Shown one piece after another: positions 33,350 to 46,000 of a stretch of 64,000 nucleotides of DNA. Source of the DNA: Coturnix japonica (Eukaryota; Chordata; Aves; Galliformes; Phasianidae). The DNA is taken from NCBI RefSeq assembly GCF_001577835.2, contig NC_029541.1, forward strand, positions 1,855,141 through 1,919,140, given 5' to 3'. Below the pieces are notes generated by a model. The model was given only the letters and a program-made list of their open reading frames with translations. It had not been told where the DNA came from and did no database searches. Position numbers and translations under genes: made by a program. Within the stretch, counting starts at the first letter, position 1. Each line of letters starts with the position of its first letter.

Positions 33350-36054
33350 CTCCAAGGCAAGAGTCTACCTCGGTGCCTTCCTTACCAAGCAGAGCTCAGG
33401 CTCTCATCTCCATGTGCATCCCTGCTTGTGGTGGCATCCAGAATGTCCTCTTTCTTTTCTTATAGCAGTGCTGGAGTTGAGGACATTCACCAGCTGCTTC
33501 AATCACTGCCTGTGTTAAATACAGTTCTCCCCTTATCTGAATGATCCGTGTAGTCCTTGAGCACGGGCAGCTCAGCAGCTCAGGGCTGGATGGAGAATTC
33601 CCTTTCACATGGAGCGATCCCACAGCCACACAGCACCCGGATCCCACACCGCTGTGCCTCCATCTTCACTGCAGCCACACAACTCTTCCCCTTTGCTTCA
33701 CGCTTCCTTCATCAAGGGTGTTTTCCTAAATAGGATTCGCCTTCAATCCCGGCTTAGGCACAGCTCAGCACTGGGTGAGTAAAGGCTTGTATAAGGCATT
33801 TAAAGTCAGAGGGCGTTACACAAGGGGTGGATGCGGGGCGTTGCGTAGAGCTGGGTTTGGAAATAGTGCTGGCAGTTGCTCCCTGTTGGAGGCCTGGGAT
33901 ATTCTATGGGGAAAAGCAACACAAGGGGATGGATCTGCTTTCCTCTTTGCTGGGTTCTGCTCTTTTCAGAGCACTGCATCCCAGTGCCCTACAGTGCTGC
34001 TGCCTCTGGGCTGCTCAGCTCCTCATTACAGCTCTCAGGAAAGATGGAGCACATTCTGAGTGTCATTCCAGCCTTTGTAACCTAATGCCGCTGCCCACAC
34101 AGAGAATAAATGATGCCATTTTAAGTGGTTTCATTAACTATTACTAAATACAATGCTGCCCCAGTTGTCCAAATACAAACAGCATGCGGTGTTTATCGTG
34201 GATGTCGCAAGCCCTGCCAGAAGACAAGCAAATGGTGACGTGGGGAGATGTACAGTGAGTGCAAGAAGGATCACAGCATGTGAAGGAATAGCCCTTTATT
34301 CAACCAGGACTGGACCAGGAGAGCCAAGGGGGGTCCTGAGTAGAAGGGAGAGGGGTGAAGGCAAGCAATATCTGCCCTTGCCTGCTGCCTGCATCCCCAG
34401 CTTGGCTCCTTGGCCAAGCACCAGGATCCCGTGAGATGAAACCTTGTCATCATCCTCTTAGTGACAGCGAATTGGGCATTAATTGCCTCCTTAAGTGCTG
34501 GGCTGATTTTCTAAGCTGCCCTCCCCCTCCTGGCACCCAGCAGAGCAGGATTAGCTGGGACTGATGAGTTGAGCAGTGGTGTCCCAGGGGTGCAGATGGG
34601 AGAAGCCCCTCATGGCAGTGATCCCCTGGGGCAGATCAGTGCCCATATGGCCCATGGCTGCGATGCCAGGGATTTTCAGGAAATACGATTGCCTGTTGGA
34701 AAGCACAGAGGGGACTTCAGGGCAGGATGAAGGTGATAGAGTTGGAAACCTCTCAAAATCCCCGGGGCTAATAGAGTGTCCTGCTTTAATGCCTCCTTTA
34801 ATATCTTCAGTGACCATAGGAAAGGGAGGTCTTGGATTTCTAACCGAGGTGTTTAGCCAAGATGCTGAGGTTGGTTGGGTGAAGGGATCTGGGCTGTGGG
34901 AGCCACTCCAATCCTCATCCTCAATGGGGTTGGGTTATTTAGGACCTCAGGATGGTTGTGTGTGGGTTTTGCCCCTTGTTCCCCATGGAGGAGGAGGAGG
35001 TTTGGTTCAGCTGCCATCAGGAAAAGCACAGGGAAAGGGAACGGGAAATCAAACTCATTTTCCTCACAGGTGCTTTGCCTGCTGGACACATCCCATGTGC
35101 CAAAGTGAGGTCCTCTGGGAAGACTGAGAGGTGACAAACCCCAGATGTGCTCCATGCAGACCCTGACCCATCCCTGAGGATGCAAAGCACTGTGGTACAT
35201 GGTTCCCATTGCCCTGGTACAGCCCAGCCCCTCTCCCAGCCGGCACCACCCCTGGCATTGCGTGCCAAGCAGGTGCTGCTCTGCAAACAGGAGCGAGTGG
35301 TTTCGGTTTCTCCTGCAGTAAATATCACCACGGGCTGGGATCTGCCCAAAGGGAAACCCAGTGCTGGCACTGCCAGGCAGGAGTGGGATTTGCCTGCATT
35401 GGAAGTGTTTCCTTCATGGCTTTGTGAACAGAGGAATTGAGGCGTGCACATAGGGATGTTCCCTCTGGCAAAGGCTCTTTCCCTGGCTTGCTCTAGTTGG
35501 GGTTTTACAGGGACAGAGATGAATGGGAGCAGATGCCCATGCAGGACCATGTCCTGGCACAGCACTGACCCCAACCACAGCCATCCCCTCTGCCCCCTGG
35601 AGCAGCTTGTTGATGGCCCCCAATGTTGTCCTCTTTGCCCTAGGCTGGGTTTGAGCCCATCAAGGAGCTGTGGCCGCTCCAGCCCCGATCCAAGCACGGT
35701 GCTTTAATCCAGGGCTTTGCTTAGGGGTCTGGATAAAGATTAGCTGTGAACATTCCCCCCGATTAGGGTTTAATCCCTTTGACATTTCACATCTTCTTAG
35801 ACCTCATAGGTGAGACCCTGGCAGCTACAAATCCCCAAGTCCTGGAGGGAGCTGCAGAGATTGCAGCCTAGGGGACACTCAGAGCAAGCTTCCCCCAGCT
35901 CTTGCTTTCAGATCAAGCTGCTTTCATAAATAAATCTCCTTTTTCTGGAAGGGGAATGGCCAGAAATAGACAAGAAGGGCAAGAGCTCGCCGTGTATCTG
36001 CTGTAAAACCCGCTTTGTGTCACTTTGAGTTGGCTTGAAAGGAGAAGCTCCCGA
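33350..36054. other. Spacer between PNPLA1 and BNIP5
   Basis: This is the PNPLA1 upstream region (on minus) followed by unique sequence. I saw no TATA box or CpG cluster close to the PNPLA1 start, so its promoter cannot be placed and a non-coding first exon further upstream is possible. No other gene or repeat family was recognised. Confidence 0.5.
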
Positions 36055-36073
36055 CAACTGTAGCAAAGCAAAC

Positions 36074-36079
36074 TTTATT
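36074..36079 (-). terminator. BNIP5 poly(A) signal
   Basis: AATAAA on the minus strand about 440 bases past the BNIP5 stop. It is the first clear signal in that direction. Cleavage would fall near 36055. Confidence 0.6.
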
Positions 36080-36520
36080 CCATGTATAACATGCGTTCAC
36101 ATTTCCTCTGCCTTCAGACAAGCCTGGATGTCACACAGGGACCCATTTGTTTGAGTTTTATGGTTTTTTTCTGAACCAGACCCTTGGCTGACAGCAGAGG
36201 CTGGAGGAATTACAGCCTCCATTCACAGATATGTAAGAAAAGTTGGTAAATAAATACATGCACACACACATACAAATGAACCGTGGGGCTCCACACATGC
36301 AACAGATGAGGGCCAAAAGGGAAATGAAGAGCAGCCTCAGAAATGTGGGCTTTTCTTTGCCCCTACCCCAGGTGGGGTTTAATCCCATTGTGCCACCATG
36401 GTGACTGCTGTGGGTTTCCTCTGTGGATTTTAAACCCACGAACCCACAGGACATCCAGGCCACCTATAAGGCTGCATCCAGTCATTGATGTCCATCATTG
36501 GGGTCACAGCTGCAGCACTG

Positions 36521-39500
36521 TCAGTCTGGGCTCTCGCAGTTGTCTGTGCTGAACTTCGCTCTGTCCTGCTGGGAGAGGAGGAAACAGCCATGAGGCCCTT
36601 CCCAAACCAGATGGTGCTGTGGGTTTCCCATAATGGTCAATGAGGAATTTCACTGTATCTCAAGATAAGCTTCTCACAGCGCAGCTCATACCTACTGCCC
36701 CTTCTTTTCCCCTTGCCAAGAGCCTTCATCCTCTTTGTAGCCACATTGTAAGTACTGGCATGTTGCAAAGACCCCTCTTGAGCTGATGCTGCTGTGACCC
36801 CCACCTGAGCTTTCTGCTCTCCAGAGTGAGAAGCCTTATATCACCCTCCCAGGGCAGTCCTCCAGCCCATAGCTCCTCTCTTATGGCCTCACTCCCACTG
36901 GAGAGCACCCTCCAGGGCTGTGTCCCCCCCATTACCCCCAGCATGACCCAGACTGACCACACTGGCTGTCATCACACCCTGACCCCATCCTCAGCCCAAG
37001 CCCTCCTTACCTGGAGGACCTTGCTATAGGACAAGGGTGCAAACGAGTCTTCCAAGTAGCGGGTGCCGAATCCCATGATCCTATTCACAGCCTGGTTGCA
37101 GATGCCGGCCACTTTGGCAGTGAGGTGCACAGTGAAGGCAAACTGGATCTCCTGGGGGTTTACATTGGGTCTGCTGGCTGTCATCTCCCGGCAGACATAG
37201 GCATCAGCCAGGTTCTTGAAGGAGCTGTAGGACATGTCTTTGAAGAACGTCCGGAGCCTCACGTCTTCCCTCACCTGTTGGGGAAGCAAACGAATGGGTT
37301 CATTGAGGAGTGTCTGCCTCGGGTTGATGCCTTCACATCTTAGAGGGACTGCAGATGGGAGAGGGCAGGCAGACAGAATCACACCCCGGCGGGGAATTCA
37401 AGGGCACCGTTTCCTTGATTTCATTGAATATCTCCATCCGGAGGTGCTGCACTGTGTCAGAACCAAGGTTCCCCCTGGCCCCATCCCCACCAACTCTGGG
37501 TTCTCACCTGCCTGTCCAGCTCATCTCCAGCTTCTTGCAGCAGGGCCACAATTTCTCTGATGGCTTCATCTGCAGAGAGAGCACAGCCCCACGTCACCTC
37601 CAGCCCCATCCCCAAGCTCCCTGCTCAGATGCTCTCAGGGCATCACAGCTGCTTTGCCCCCCTAGGGATCCCCTAAACAGCACAGATCACCCTCCATCCC
37701 CATGAAAGCCATTTCAGCCTGTGTCCAAGTGCTTTGCCTGGAAGAACTGCCCTCTACCTTTGTGTTTGCCCCTCCCCAAACCAAGCCTTGATGCCATAAA
37801 TCCCCTCAATGATTCCCTATGGCTCTTTGTATTGCACCCTTGGGAAGCAGAGATGAGTCCCACACAGGCTCTGCATGGAGACAAATCCCACACCACAATG
37901 TTTTCAGTATCAAAGTGCAGCACTCACCGACTCCATCAGTGCAGGTCGGCTCTGGCAGCTGCTCAGCCCTGCGCTCCCCACTGCCCTGCACGATCAGCCC
38001 GACCTCCTCCGAGACCCGTGCATAGTAACCCTCGTGCTGCTCAGCCTCTGTGGGGAGAAGAGCAAGTGGATCAGAACCAGGGATTGATGGAAAGGCCAAC
38101 ACAGACCCCATTGGCATGGTACCTGCACCCACCCTGGGTCGTACAATTGCCCCTCCTGTTAGCATTTAGGAAGGGGTGAGGATGTCTCACAGGTGCTGAT
38201 GCTGCTGTAGCTCCCACCCTTCCCTGCAGCAAAGCAAAAGCAGCAGGGGATGGCATTTGGGTGGTTCCAGATTCAATCTCTGTTTTCAAATGCAGGTTGA
38301 AATTAACTTAGGGCGAGCTATTTTTGCTGCAGGGGGAAAACCTGTGCACATCAAATTCTGTGCACGGATAATCACCTTGGAGCAGCATGCAGTAACTTCC
38401 TGCATCACGAGCCACAGCCATGATGCACAGTTGTGCTCCTCACCCAGGGGATTCAATCAGCTCAGGCAAAAAATGACCCTTTTCCAGGATAGCGAATCAA
38501 GATTGGAGCTCCCAAACCAACCCCAGTGCCCCACAGAGCAACAAGAGGGTGATGCTTGGGTAGGGTTGGGACCCAGCTCTCCCATGCCCCAGCTGAGGTC
38601 ACGTTGGTGGAGGGCTCTCACCTGTGGGGCTGGATGTAAGGACGTGCCGTAGGGGCAGGCAGCTGGGGCGCTTGGCCTTGGCCCCCACCTCACCACGCTC
38701 CTCCTCCACATTCTTCTTGAAGGAGAAGACCTTCTTGAGGCTGGGTCTCTTCCTGGTGGCTTTGCCCAGTGTTGGGGACGTGCTGGTGTCGGTTTTGTGT
38801 CTCTTGGCCCCTTCTGTTTTGCTGCTGTAAGGAGTTCTGACATCTTTTTCCTTTGTTTTTTGCCCCACGTTTTCCTTCTGCTCCTCAGAACTCCTTTTGA
38901 AGAGCAGATTTAAGAAGCTCTTAAACCAGGTGCGCTGGGCTTTGCCTTGGGAAGAGCTCTTTGTGCTTTTCCTCTTGGGCTCTGGCTCTGCTTTAGGATC
39001 CTCCCCAGGAGCTGACGCTTTGCTCTCTTCAACCACAGCCTCCTCCAGCCCCAGCTCCTTGTTCACCTCCTCTTGCTCCTTCTTCAAGCTGTGCTTGGTA
39101 TGAGAATACTTGCCAAAGTCACTCTCCGACCTTTGCAGCTCGGCTGCCCTCCTCCCTCTCCCTTTTGCTCTCTCCTGAAGCCTTTCCTTGGCCGCCTGTG
39201 TGTTCTCACAGCAGCTCAATGAGCGCCTGACGTAGATCTCCAGCACTTTCTTGGCCCCTCTCCTGTCCAGAGAGAGGATGGATCCCGATGGCTGCCACGC
39301 TGAGTCCCATCGCTGCTGCTCTGTGGGCACAACTTGTGTTTTGCTGTAAGGGAAAACAACATTTTCAGCCCAGTGTTTGCTTTCATGAGGACAGAGCGTG
39401 GGTAGGTTGGCTATGATGGAAACTGCCACTGTTATGGCTGTAAGCTGAGGGTGTTTGGGGTGTCCAAGGGCGTATCCGTCCTTGGTAAATGATCAACCCC

Positions 39501-40122
39501 TTTTTATAGTGTTTATGGATGTAGGCTGCACGCTTGGGGTTTTATGATGGGGTAAAGACACTGATAATGGAAGAAGTGAAACTGCACAGAGAGGATGAGC
39601 TCATCCAGTGTCAAAGGGGCTGCTGGGTTTGCACAGGTATAATAGGGATATTGCCTTGCTGTGTCTTCCCATCACAACACAACACCGTGCAAAAGGGAAA
39701 ACTACACATCCCCTCACCCCAGGTCTTCAAGCATCTCCCCTTGAAGCTGCTAAAAAAGCCCATCACAGCAACAAAAACCAAACCAGCCACAGCTCTGCAC
39801 CCTCCAGAGAGCCAGACCCAAACCAAGTCTGCTTCCACTGCTGAGCAGAGCGCAGGAAGCCAACAGCAAAACCTATGGGCTGAGACATGTAGAGCCCGGA
39901 GCCGCTCGCAGGGATGGGCACACAAAGCACACATCTGCCCAGCACAGCTTGTCCATTTTATGGATCAAAAAGACAACTTTCACCCATCAGAACCAACCCC
40001 AAATCCACCCAACCACCCGTGTGAGCACCATTCATAATTGTAATTACAGCAAAGCAACATCCTCATCCTCCCACTGACTCCGACCCATTCTTGATTTGCT
40101 CTTTCGCTATTTACCTCTCCAT
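36521..40122 (-). CDS. BNIP5: BNIP5 (C6orf222), BCL2-interacting protein with a BH3 motif
   Basis: Six coding exons on minus: 40122-40115 (ATG GAG AG only), 39343-38622, 38047-37928, 37569-37508, 37274-37011 and 36565-36521, totalling 1,221 nt (406 residues). The large second exon has no internal methionine and begins after a strong acceptor in phase 2. The only fitting start is the tiny exon at 40122, which carries a GTAAAT donor in matching phase and sits just behind a TATA promoter. Residues 1-283 are highly charged, rich in K, E and S, and probably disordered. Exon 4 encodes a classic BH3 pattern at residues 290-301 (I-VAL-L-QE-A-GDE-L), the element that docks in BCL2-family grooves. Exon 5 is a conserved helical block including FFKDMSYSSFKNLADAYV. 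Identity rests on this domain order plus the PNPLA1-BNIP5-ETV7 neighbourhood. The alternative reading of the acceptor of exon 6 would add one Gln. Cellular role is little known even in mammals. Confidence 0.82.
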
Positions 40123-40189
40123 TGGGATTGCTGCCCTTCTGGATGTGTATGTCAAAGCCAGCTCCTCAGCACTGAGCAAGGGGAGCCCC

Positions 40190-40265
40190 GGCCCCCCTGG
40201 CTTTATACCCACCCACTTTATACCCTCTGGGGTGGGTGACTCAGCCCTATTTTTAGCTCTCAGGA
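40190..40265 (-). promoter_or_regulatory. BNIP5 core promoter with two TATA boxes and an AP-1 site
   Basis: On minus there are two TATAAA elements at 40202-40207 and 40217-40222, with a consensus AP-1 site (TGAGTCA/TGACTCA) at 40237-40243 upstream. A start about 30 bases below the TATA boxes gives a 5' leader of roughly 50 bases before the ATG at 40122. A TATA plus AP-1 layout fits an inducible or tissue-restricted gene better than a housekeeping one. Confidence 0.65.
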
Positions 40266-40649
40266 CAGCACTTCCGCATGTGAACCGTTGTGCGTGAGTT
40301 TCAGTAGAAAGGAGAACCATTTCCTTGTGATAACCAGCAGCAATATAGCGTAAAGCGTCACCTGGTGCACCTTGGAACCAGCTCTCCCGTTGTTTGATAG
40401 GTTTTGTTTATTTGTTTTTTATCTCTTATAGGCTGATGAGCCGTGGAGGTTTTGCCACGCTGCTTCTGTAATAAGAAACCAAAGTATCTTGGGGAAATGG
40501 GGCCTCAGAGCAGCAATGATCTCCCCACTGCCACCCCAGTGGCACTCAGGACATTGGGGATACATAATGATGTGGCTGGGATACAACATCCTTGAAACCC
40601 CCCATGGGGCCCTTCAGGCAGCCTAAAACACGCAACGGGACCTTCTCAA

Positions 40650-40985
40650 ATCACAGAACCATACAACAGTTTGGATTAGAAGGAAACAGAGAGACCACCT
40701 GGTTCCAACCCCCCTGCCTCGCTTATACCACATCCACCTGTGTCCACTGCTTCCTCCTGCAGGCTGCTGCCTGCCATCCTCATTGCTACTTTGCCATCTG
40801 ATGGCAATATATCGCACTGCACCTTGCACAGCGCTGGACACGGATGCATTTGCTGGGCGGTGACCTGTGCAATACGCACACTGATCTTGGAAAGCCCTAT
40901 GGGGTTTCCATGTGAGCAATGCTTTGTTTTCTCCAGCTTTCAGCCCAGATAACAAGCTGCCCTGAACCATCCTAGATAGAAATAG
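40650..40985 (-). mobile_element. CR1 LINE fragment
   Basis: It starts with antisense CR1 tail sequence (ATCACAGAACCATACAACAG, TTTGGATTAGAAGGAAAC, GGTTCCAACCCCCC) and continues rightward with diverged internal sequence. The right boundary is approximate. Confidence 0.7.
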
Positions 40986-41489
40986 CCTTTTCCTGATAAC
41001 AAGTCCAGCTCACAATTCAACACATCCACCATTACTTCCTTTCGATTTCTTTCTACAGTTTCTCTGGGCTGTTATTTCCTATTGCTTGAAGAGAAACAGC
41101 CCATTTCCCATCACCACTCCTGAACGCTGCTGAGTCAGTTCGATATTGATTAGGGAATACCCAGCTTTGTTTTTCAGCATCCCCACCTGATGCTGATAAA
41201 CAACACATCCAGCTTGAGCTCGATGGCACCGAGTGGCACATGACCACAATGAGTGATAAGAACTTTCACAAGCAACTCAGTCTGCTTTTCCCTTCAACAT
41301 CCACCATACAAACAAACAGCCACATCACTCGGAGAACTGAGCACAATTTGGCCACCTCCTGTTTGGAGGTCATCCAGGATGAGACTGTAAACAGTCCCTG
41401 TTGGTGGTGGAGCATTGATCAGCATTGATTTAAAGCCTCTTCCAGGCTTTCCGTCATTGTAACTGCATTCCTGGATGTAGCCTGAAGAT

Positions 41490-41910
41490 GGGCTGCCCAA
41501 GGCAGTTTATTTAGGGATTACCACATGTAAAGCACATTATCAAGGGTATTGTCCAATGTCTCTTGAACAATAGGGCTTCAGCCACCTTTATGGAAGCCTG
41601 CTCCATCCCCAGAGGAAGGAGATTGTTCCTTGTGTCTGTTGTGAACCTCCTCTGATGCACAGGGTTTGATTTTGGGTGGCCTGGTGTGGAGCCAGGGGTT
41701 GGACACAATGATCCTTGTGGGTCTGTTCTATGGTTCTATTATATGACTCTATTATATGGCTCCATTCTGCAGTTTGCACTGTCCCTGGAGGTGTTCCAGA
41801 GCTGCAGAGATGTGGCACTGAGGGATGTGGGCAGTGGGCACAGTGAGAATGGGTCAATGGTTGGAATAAATGACCATGATTGTCTTTTCCAACCTTAATG
41901 ACTCTATGTA
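41490..41910 (+). mobile_element. Cluster of CR1 LINE tails
   Basis: Two sense-orientation CR1 3' ends lie close together. One ends near 41765 (GGTTGGACACAATGATCC, then GGTTCTATTATATGACTC) and one near 41907 (GTGGCACTGAGGGATGTGG, then CTTTTCCAACCTTAATGACT). The part at 41490-41660 resembles an older antisense CR1 fragment (AATGTCTCTTGAACAA), so opposite-strand copies may be juxtaposed. Confidence 0.7.
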
Positions 41911-42254
41911 TGTGACCAACCCAAGCAGATGCTGTGTTTTAATTGTGACGACACCAACCACAAAGGTCCTTCCAAGCCCTGGGCACAAAAGTATATTCAA
42001 ACCTGTAGTTCAAACCTAAACCAAGACACAGGAGATGGAGGCAGCCACTTCTCCCAGCATGGGCTGAAAAGAGAGCACAGCCAATGTATGGCACCTGGCT
42101 TCAATGGAAACCTCTGCTTCAAGGTGCTGGTGGGCACTGCCATATGGGACACCTACCCACATGGAACCACATGAAGCACAACCACAGCAACCCCCAGCAC
42201 TGTTTCACTCCCTCTTCCCACGCACACACATTGAGTTGCCCAGCGCAGATGGCA

Positions 42255-42260
42255 TTTATT
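42255..42260 (-). terminator. ETV7 poly(A) signal
   Basis: A minus-strand AATAAA about 790 bases past the ETV7 stop and the best candidate found in that interval. It would give a 3' untranslated region of about 0.8 kb. Confidence 0.55.
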
Positions 42261-43044
42261 GGGCTGTTTACTGAAAGGGATGGGTCGTGTTCCAGGAAAG
42301 CAGCGTGTTTATGGCTGTCTCACCTCCACACACTGTGGGAAGAGCAGTGGCTGCATTGCCCTGGGACAGACAGACAGACACAAGCTCATCCTGGGAGCTG
42401 GGAAGGATTTATCATTGCATGGCCTATCCTTGCAAAAGTGCCCTTTGCTTTTTCGCTTTCCAAGATCGCTCCGGAGCTCAAGGAGGGCTGAGTGCATCTG
42501 GCAGCTCCCCAAGCTCAGGAGGAAATCCCCGTCCAAGTCCAACGGGATCCTTAGTCATAGTTAGAGGAACAGATGGAAGGTGGCCACACGTACACTGCTC
42601 ATGTGAGCTGGGGTCACCACCAGCTCCAACAAAGCCAGATGGGGAGCCATGGGCTGCTCAGGAGTCACCAAGGCTGCTTCTATGGCAAGAAAGTGGATGG
42701 GGTGTCACTTTAAGGAGAGCAATCAGGAGAAAGGCACATTCACTACTGGCCTGTTTCTTGTCACATCATTTAGCCATATGGTTACACAAAGAATCATTAA
42801 AAGGAATTAAAACAAGACCCAGTGGGACACATCTGCACAGCCTGAAGCTTCAGCCAGAATCCAGACTGATCCTTCAGCACATTCCCACCCTTAATCACAG
42901 CTCCACAGGAGACAGATCACAGTGCACGGCACATCTGCAGGGTGAGTCCCATCTCGGATCAGGGCAGCATCAATGAACTCATGACCCGGTGTGTGTTGTG
43001 CTCATCTCACTGTGACAACCAAGCAGTCTTTGCCAGCTCAGGCA

Positions 43045-46000
43045 TCACAGCTTTGGCTCAAGGCAGCTTTTGGAATCCAGGACCCCCTCTGCTGCCTTCT
43101 GTGCAGGGAGCAGGAGGTGCTGGCACTTCCCAGCAGAGCACAAGTCCCCATGCACAGCACTGCACATGCAGCCTTCCATGGTGTCCTGTACTGAAACCTC
43201 CAGCAGCTCTTCTTTGAGCTCCTCATGCTCTTCGTTCTCCAGCTGCTCCAACCTGCTGGATTTCTCCTGGATGATCTCCCCGGGTGTCTTCAGAAATCTG
43301 CAAGTTGTTTTTAGTTGTTTTAAGCATCAGGTTGTGAATGCTGGAGCCCCTGCCCTGAGCTGAGCTCTGGAGCTCTTGCTTTGCCCTTCAGATCCATGTT
43401 CCCATACATCACACCAAACACACAGCCAAGATGCTGCAACTTCAGCTCTGCCCCATCAGATGCCAACACCTGGAGCCCAGCACCTTCCCATGCCCCATCC
43501 ACACTGTTTCTTTGATTTCCAGCTCACCTGAACAGCAGCTTCTGTCCCGGCTCCCTTTTGATGATGTTAAGCTTGTAGTAATGTCTGAGTGCTCGGGACA
43601 TCTTCTGATATGTCATGTTCATCCGGTTCTGGAAGGAGAAATGAATTCAGGGTGCTGAGCCAAAGCAAGCATCCATCCCTGGCCTGGATCTGCAGGGTGG
43701 CTGCCTGGGCACTGCAAACCTTGGCACAGCTCTGCAGCCCATGTTTGCCTCTGGGCCTATGGGTACCATAGTTTCTGGGGCTAACACCTCCCTCTTTACC
43801 TTGTGGTTCCCCCAGAGCTGGGCGAGTCCATGGGGGTTAACGATGCGGAATAGCTTGGCCTCCTTGTCCTCCCACTTGATGTAGGGCTCATAGCGGCTGT
43901 CGGACAGGAGCTGGTAGATGTAATCCCACAGCAGCCTGCAGTCTGAGCACACAGGAAACATCACAGAGCTCCCACTACGGCTCCAGTGAAGCTCAGTGAG
44001 TGTCAGGGTATTAACAGTTATCATATATATATTAAAGAAGTCAGAAGTGTAAATGCAAGAAGAGCCCAGAGCTCACGTGCAGCAGTTTTAGTTCTACATC
44101 TCCAAGTGTCAGCATGAACTACATTTCTTCAAGTGGGGAAACTGAGGCAGAGAAGCACACACTGACAGAATAAATAGAAGGAGGCAGATGGGACGAAGCA
44201 CAATCTCATTTCCCCAAAGAACCAGGGTGAAAAAGATAATATTCACCTGTGATTTTCCCATCCACTGCTGCCAATGGGGCTGTAGGAAAAGAATAGATGG
44301 ATCCTGTCCTGCAGCTGCCCTCAGTGCTGGGGTGGGAGAGGTTCAGGGGCTCGTGGAGGCTGCGGGATGGGGATGGCTCAGTGTGCTTCAGGCAGGGTGA
44401 GGGAGCATCTGGTGCAGCCTCTGAATCTCTGTCCATCCCTAAAAGGGAAAACCTCATGCTGCACTCAGGTGGGTCCCAGGACATCTTCCAGAGCCCTGAA
44501 ATAAGCTTTGCTTAAGGACTGTAGGATGGGTTCAGCTGCATGCTGCAGCCAAGGGCAGGCACTGTGCTGCATGGACAGGCACCATGGCCACCATACAGGC
44601 ACCATGGCCACCATACAGGCACCATGGCCACCATACCTTCCCCTGTGCCCTTGGCCTCTTGGAAGGGTGAATTCAGCAAAGGGCTGCACATCAGAGCTCT
44701 TCTTTGCGTCTTAATGTACCGGAGTAATTCATACAACACATCACCTGTGGGGAAGGAAAGTGAGCTCAGGTGGTTTTGTTGCTTGCATTGCTGCAGTGCT
44801 CACAGAATAAGACCTTACTCCCCACCCCTAAGAATGTAGGGTCTGTAAGAGGGTTTTCCTGGTCTCCAGCACCCACCCATCCCTCCCACAGCAGACCACA
44901 GCCTGGGATAGACCTGGTCCTTCTGCCTCACCAAACCTGAGCCAGGAGCACGGAACCTGAAGTCGTCCTTGGTGAGGATGCAAAGGGCTTTGCCATTCAT
45001 TTCAAACTTGCTTTCATCCGTTTGCTGAAGGGAATATTCTCTCTCTGCCCATCTAAGCCAGTGGATGACATCGTCCTTACTCCACAAAAAGGGCTGGATT
45101 CCTGAAAGTGGTGGCAACCCCTGAAATATCTCCATCCGCACCCCCAAACTCAATGTAAAGGGACAGTGGTCTCCATCACCACCCTTCCCATCTATAGGGA
45201 CCGAAATAAAGCAAGGACTATGAGCCATGGTGAACAGCCCACCTTACAGCTTCATGTAAGGAATGGTCCCCTGCACCCACCCCACCCCAGCTGCAGCAGC
45301 CCCACAGAGCAGCACCCACCCCACTCACTCAGCCTGCCAGGCAATGCCAGGCCCTGCCCCTCATCGTTGCGTGTGTGTCTGCCCCGGGGTGGAATCAAAG
45401 CTGCAGCCACTGTGCTGGAAGAGCCGAGCATCACTTCACCCTGGGGAAAAGAGATTAAATGCATCAATGGATGGAAATTCCGGGCTGCCCTGCCCTTGCA
45501 TTGGAAACACCTGCACCAGGGTGAGCTGACTTCCCCATGATGTGATGCACTGTCTGTGCTCTTGCTCTAAATCCTCACCAGCCCCAGGTTGCCCCAGACA
45601 GGAGCCAGAGACCCCCACTCTCTTTCTCCCCTTTTCTTCCTGCTCCCATCAGCAGGAGCTCCAAGGCCCTTGGGAAGATTTCTGGAGGGGGAGAGGGGTA
45701 ACACAGCCCTTTTAATGGGGTGCCGGGGGAGCTGAGCCCTAAAGAGAACCAAAGGTGGAGAAAATCACAGCACAGAGAGCAGACAGCAAAGCCTGGCTAT
45801 GGCCTCACTGCAGAGGTGGTGGCATTGAAGGTGGTGACCCTAAAGCTGAAGATGGAGCACAGGGGACATAAACTGAAGCCCAGGGCAGGGAGAGCTGCTG
45901 CAGGCAGCATTCATTCAAAGCATGTGGGAAGGGTGAAGGTCACCAGAGCTGGTGACGTGCTTCATATTCCAACACTGTTGATGGATGCCAATGAGGAACT

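Larger units (their letters stand above)
40266..42236. other. Spacer between BNIP5 and ETV7, mostly CR1 debris
   Basis: The spacer holds CR1 copies at 40650-40985 and 41490-41910. The sequence between them has no recognisable gene. Confidence 0.6.

Noticed and set aside
39427-39429. Start of BNIP5 at the beginning of the long exon-2 frame
   Set aside because: The codon is GTG, not ATG, there is no methionine anywhere in that exon, and a strong acceptor lies inside the frame at 39343.
45102-45120. An earlier acceptor for ETV7 exon 3 (after GATATTTCAG)
   Set aside because: It would not keep phase with exon 2. The acceptor at 45101 gives LPGRLRIQP, matching human ETV7.
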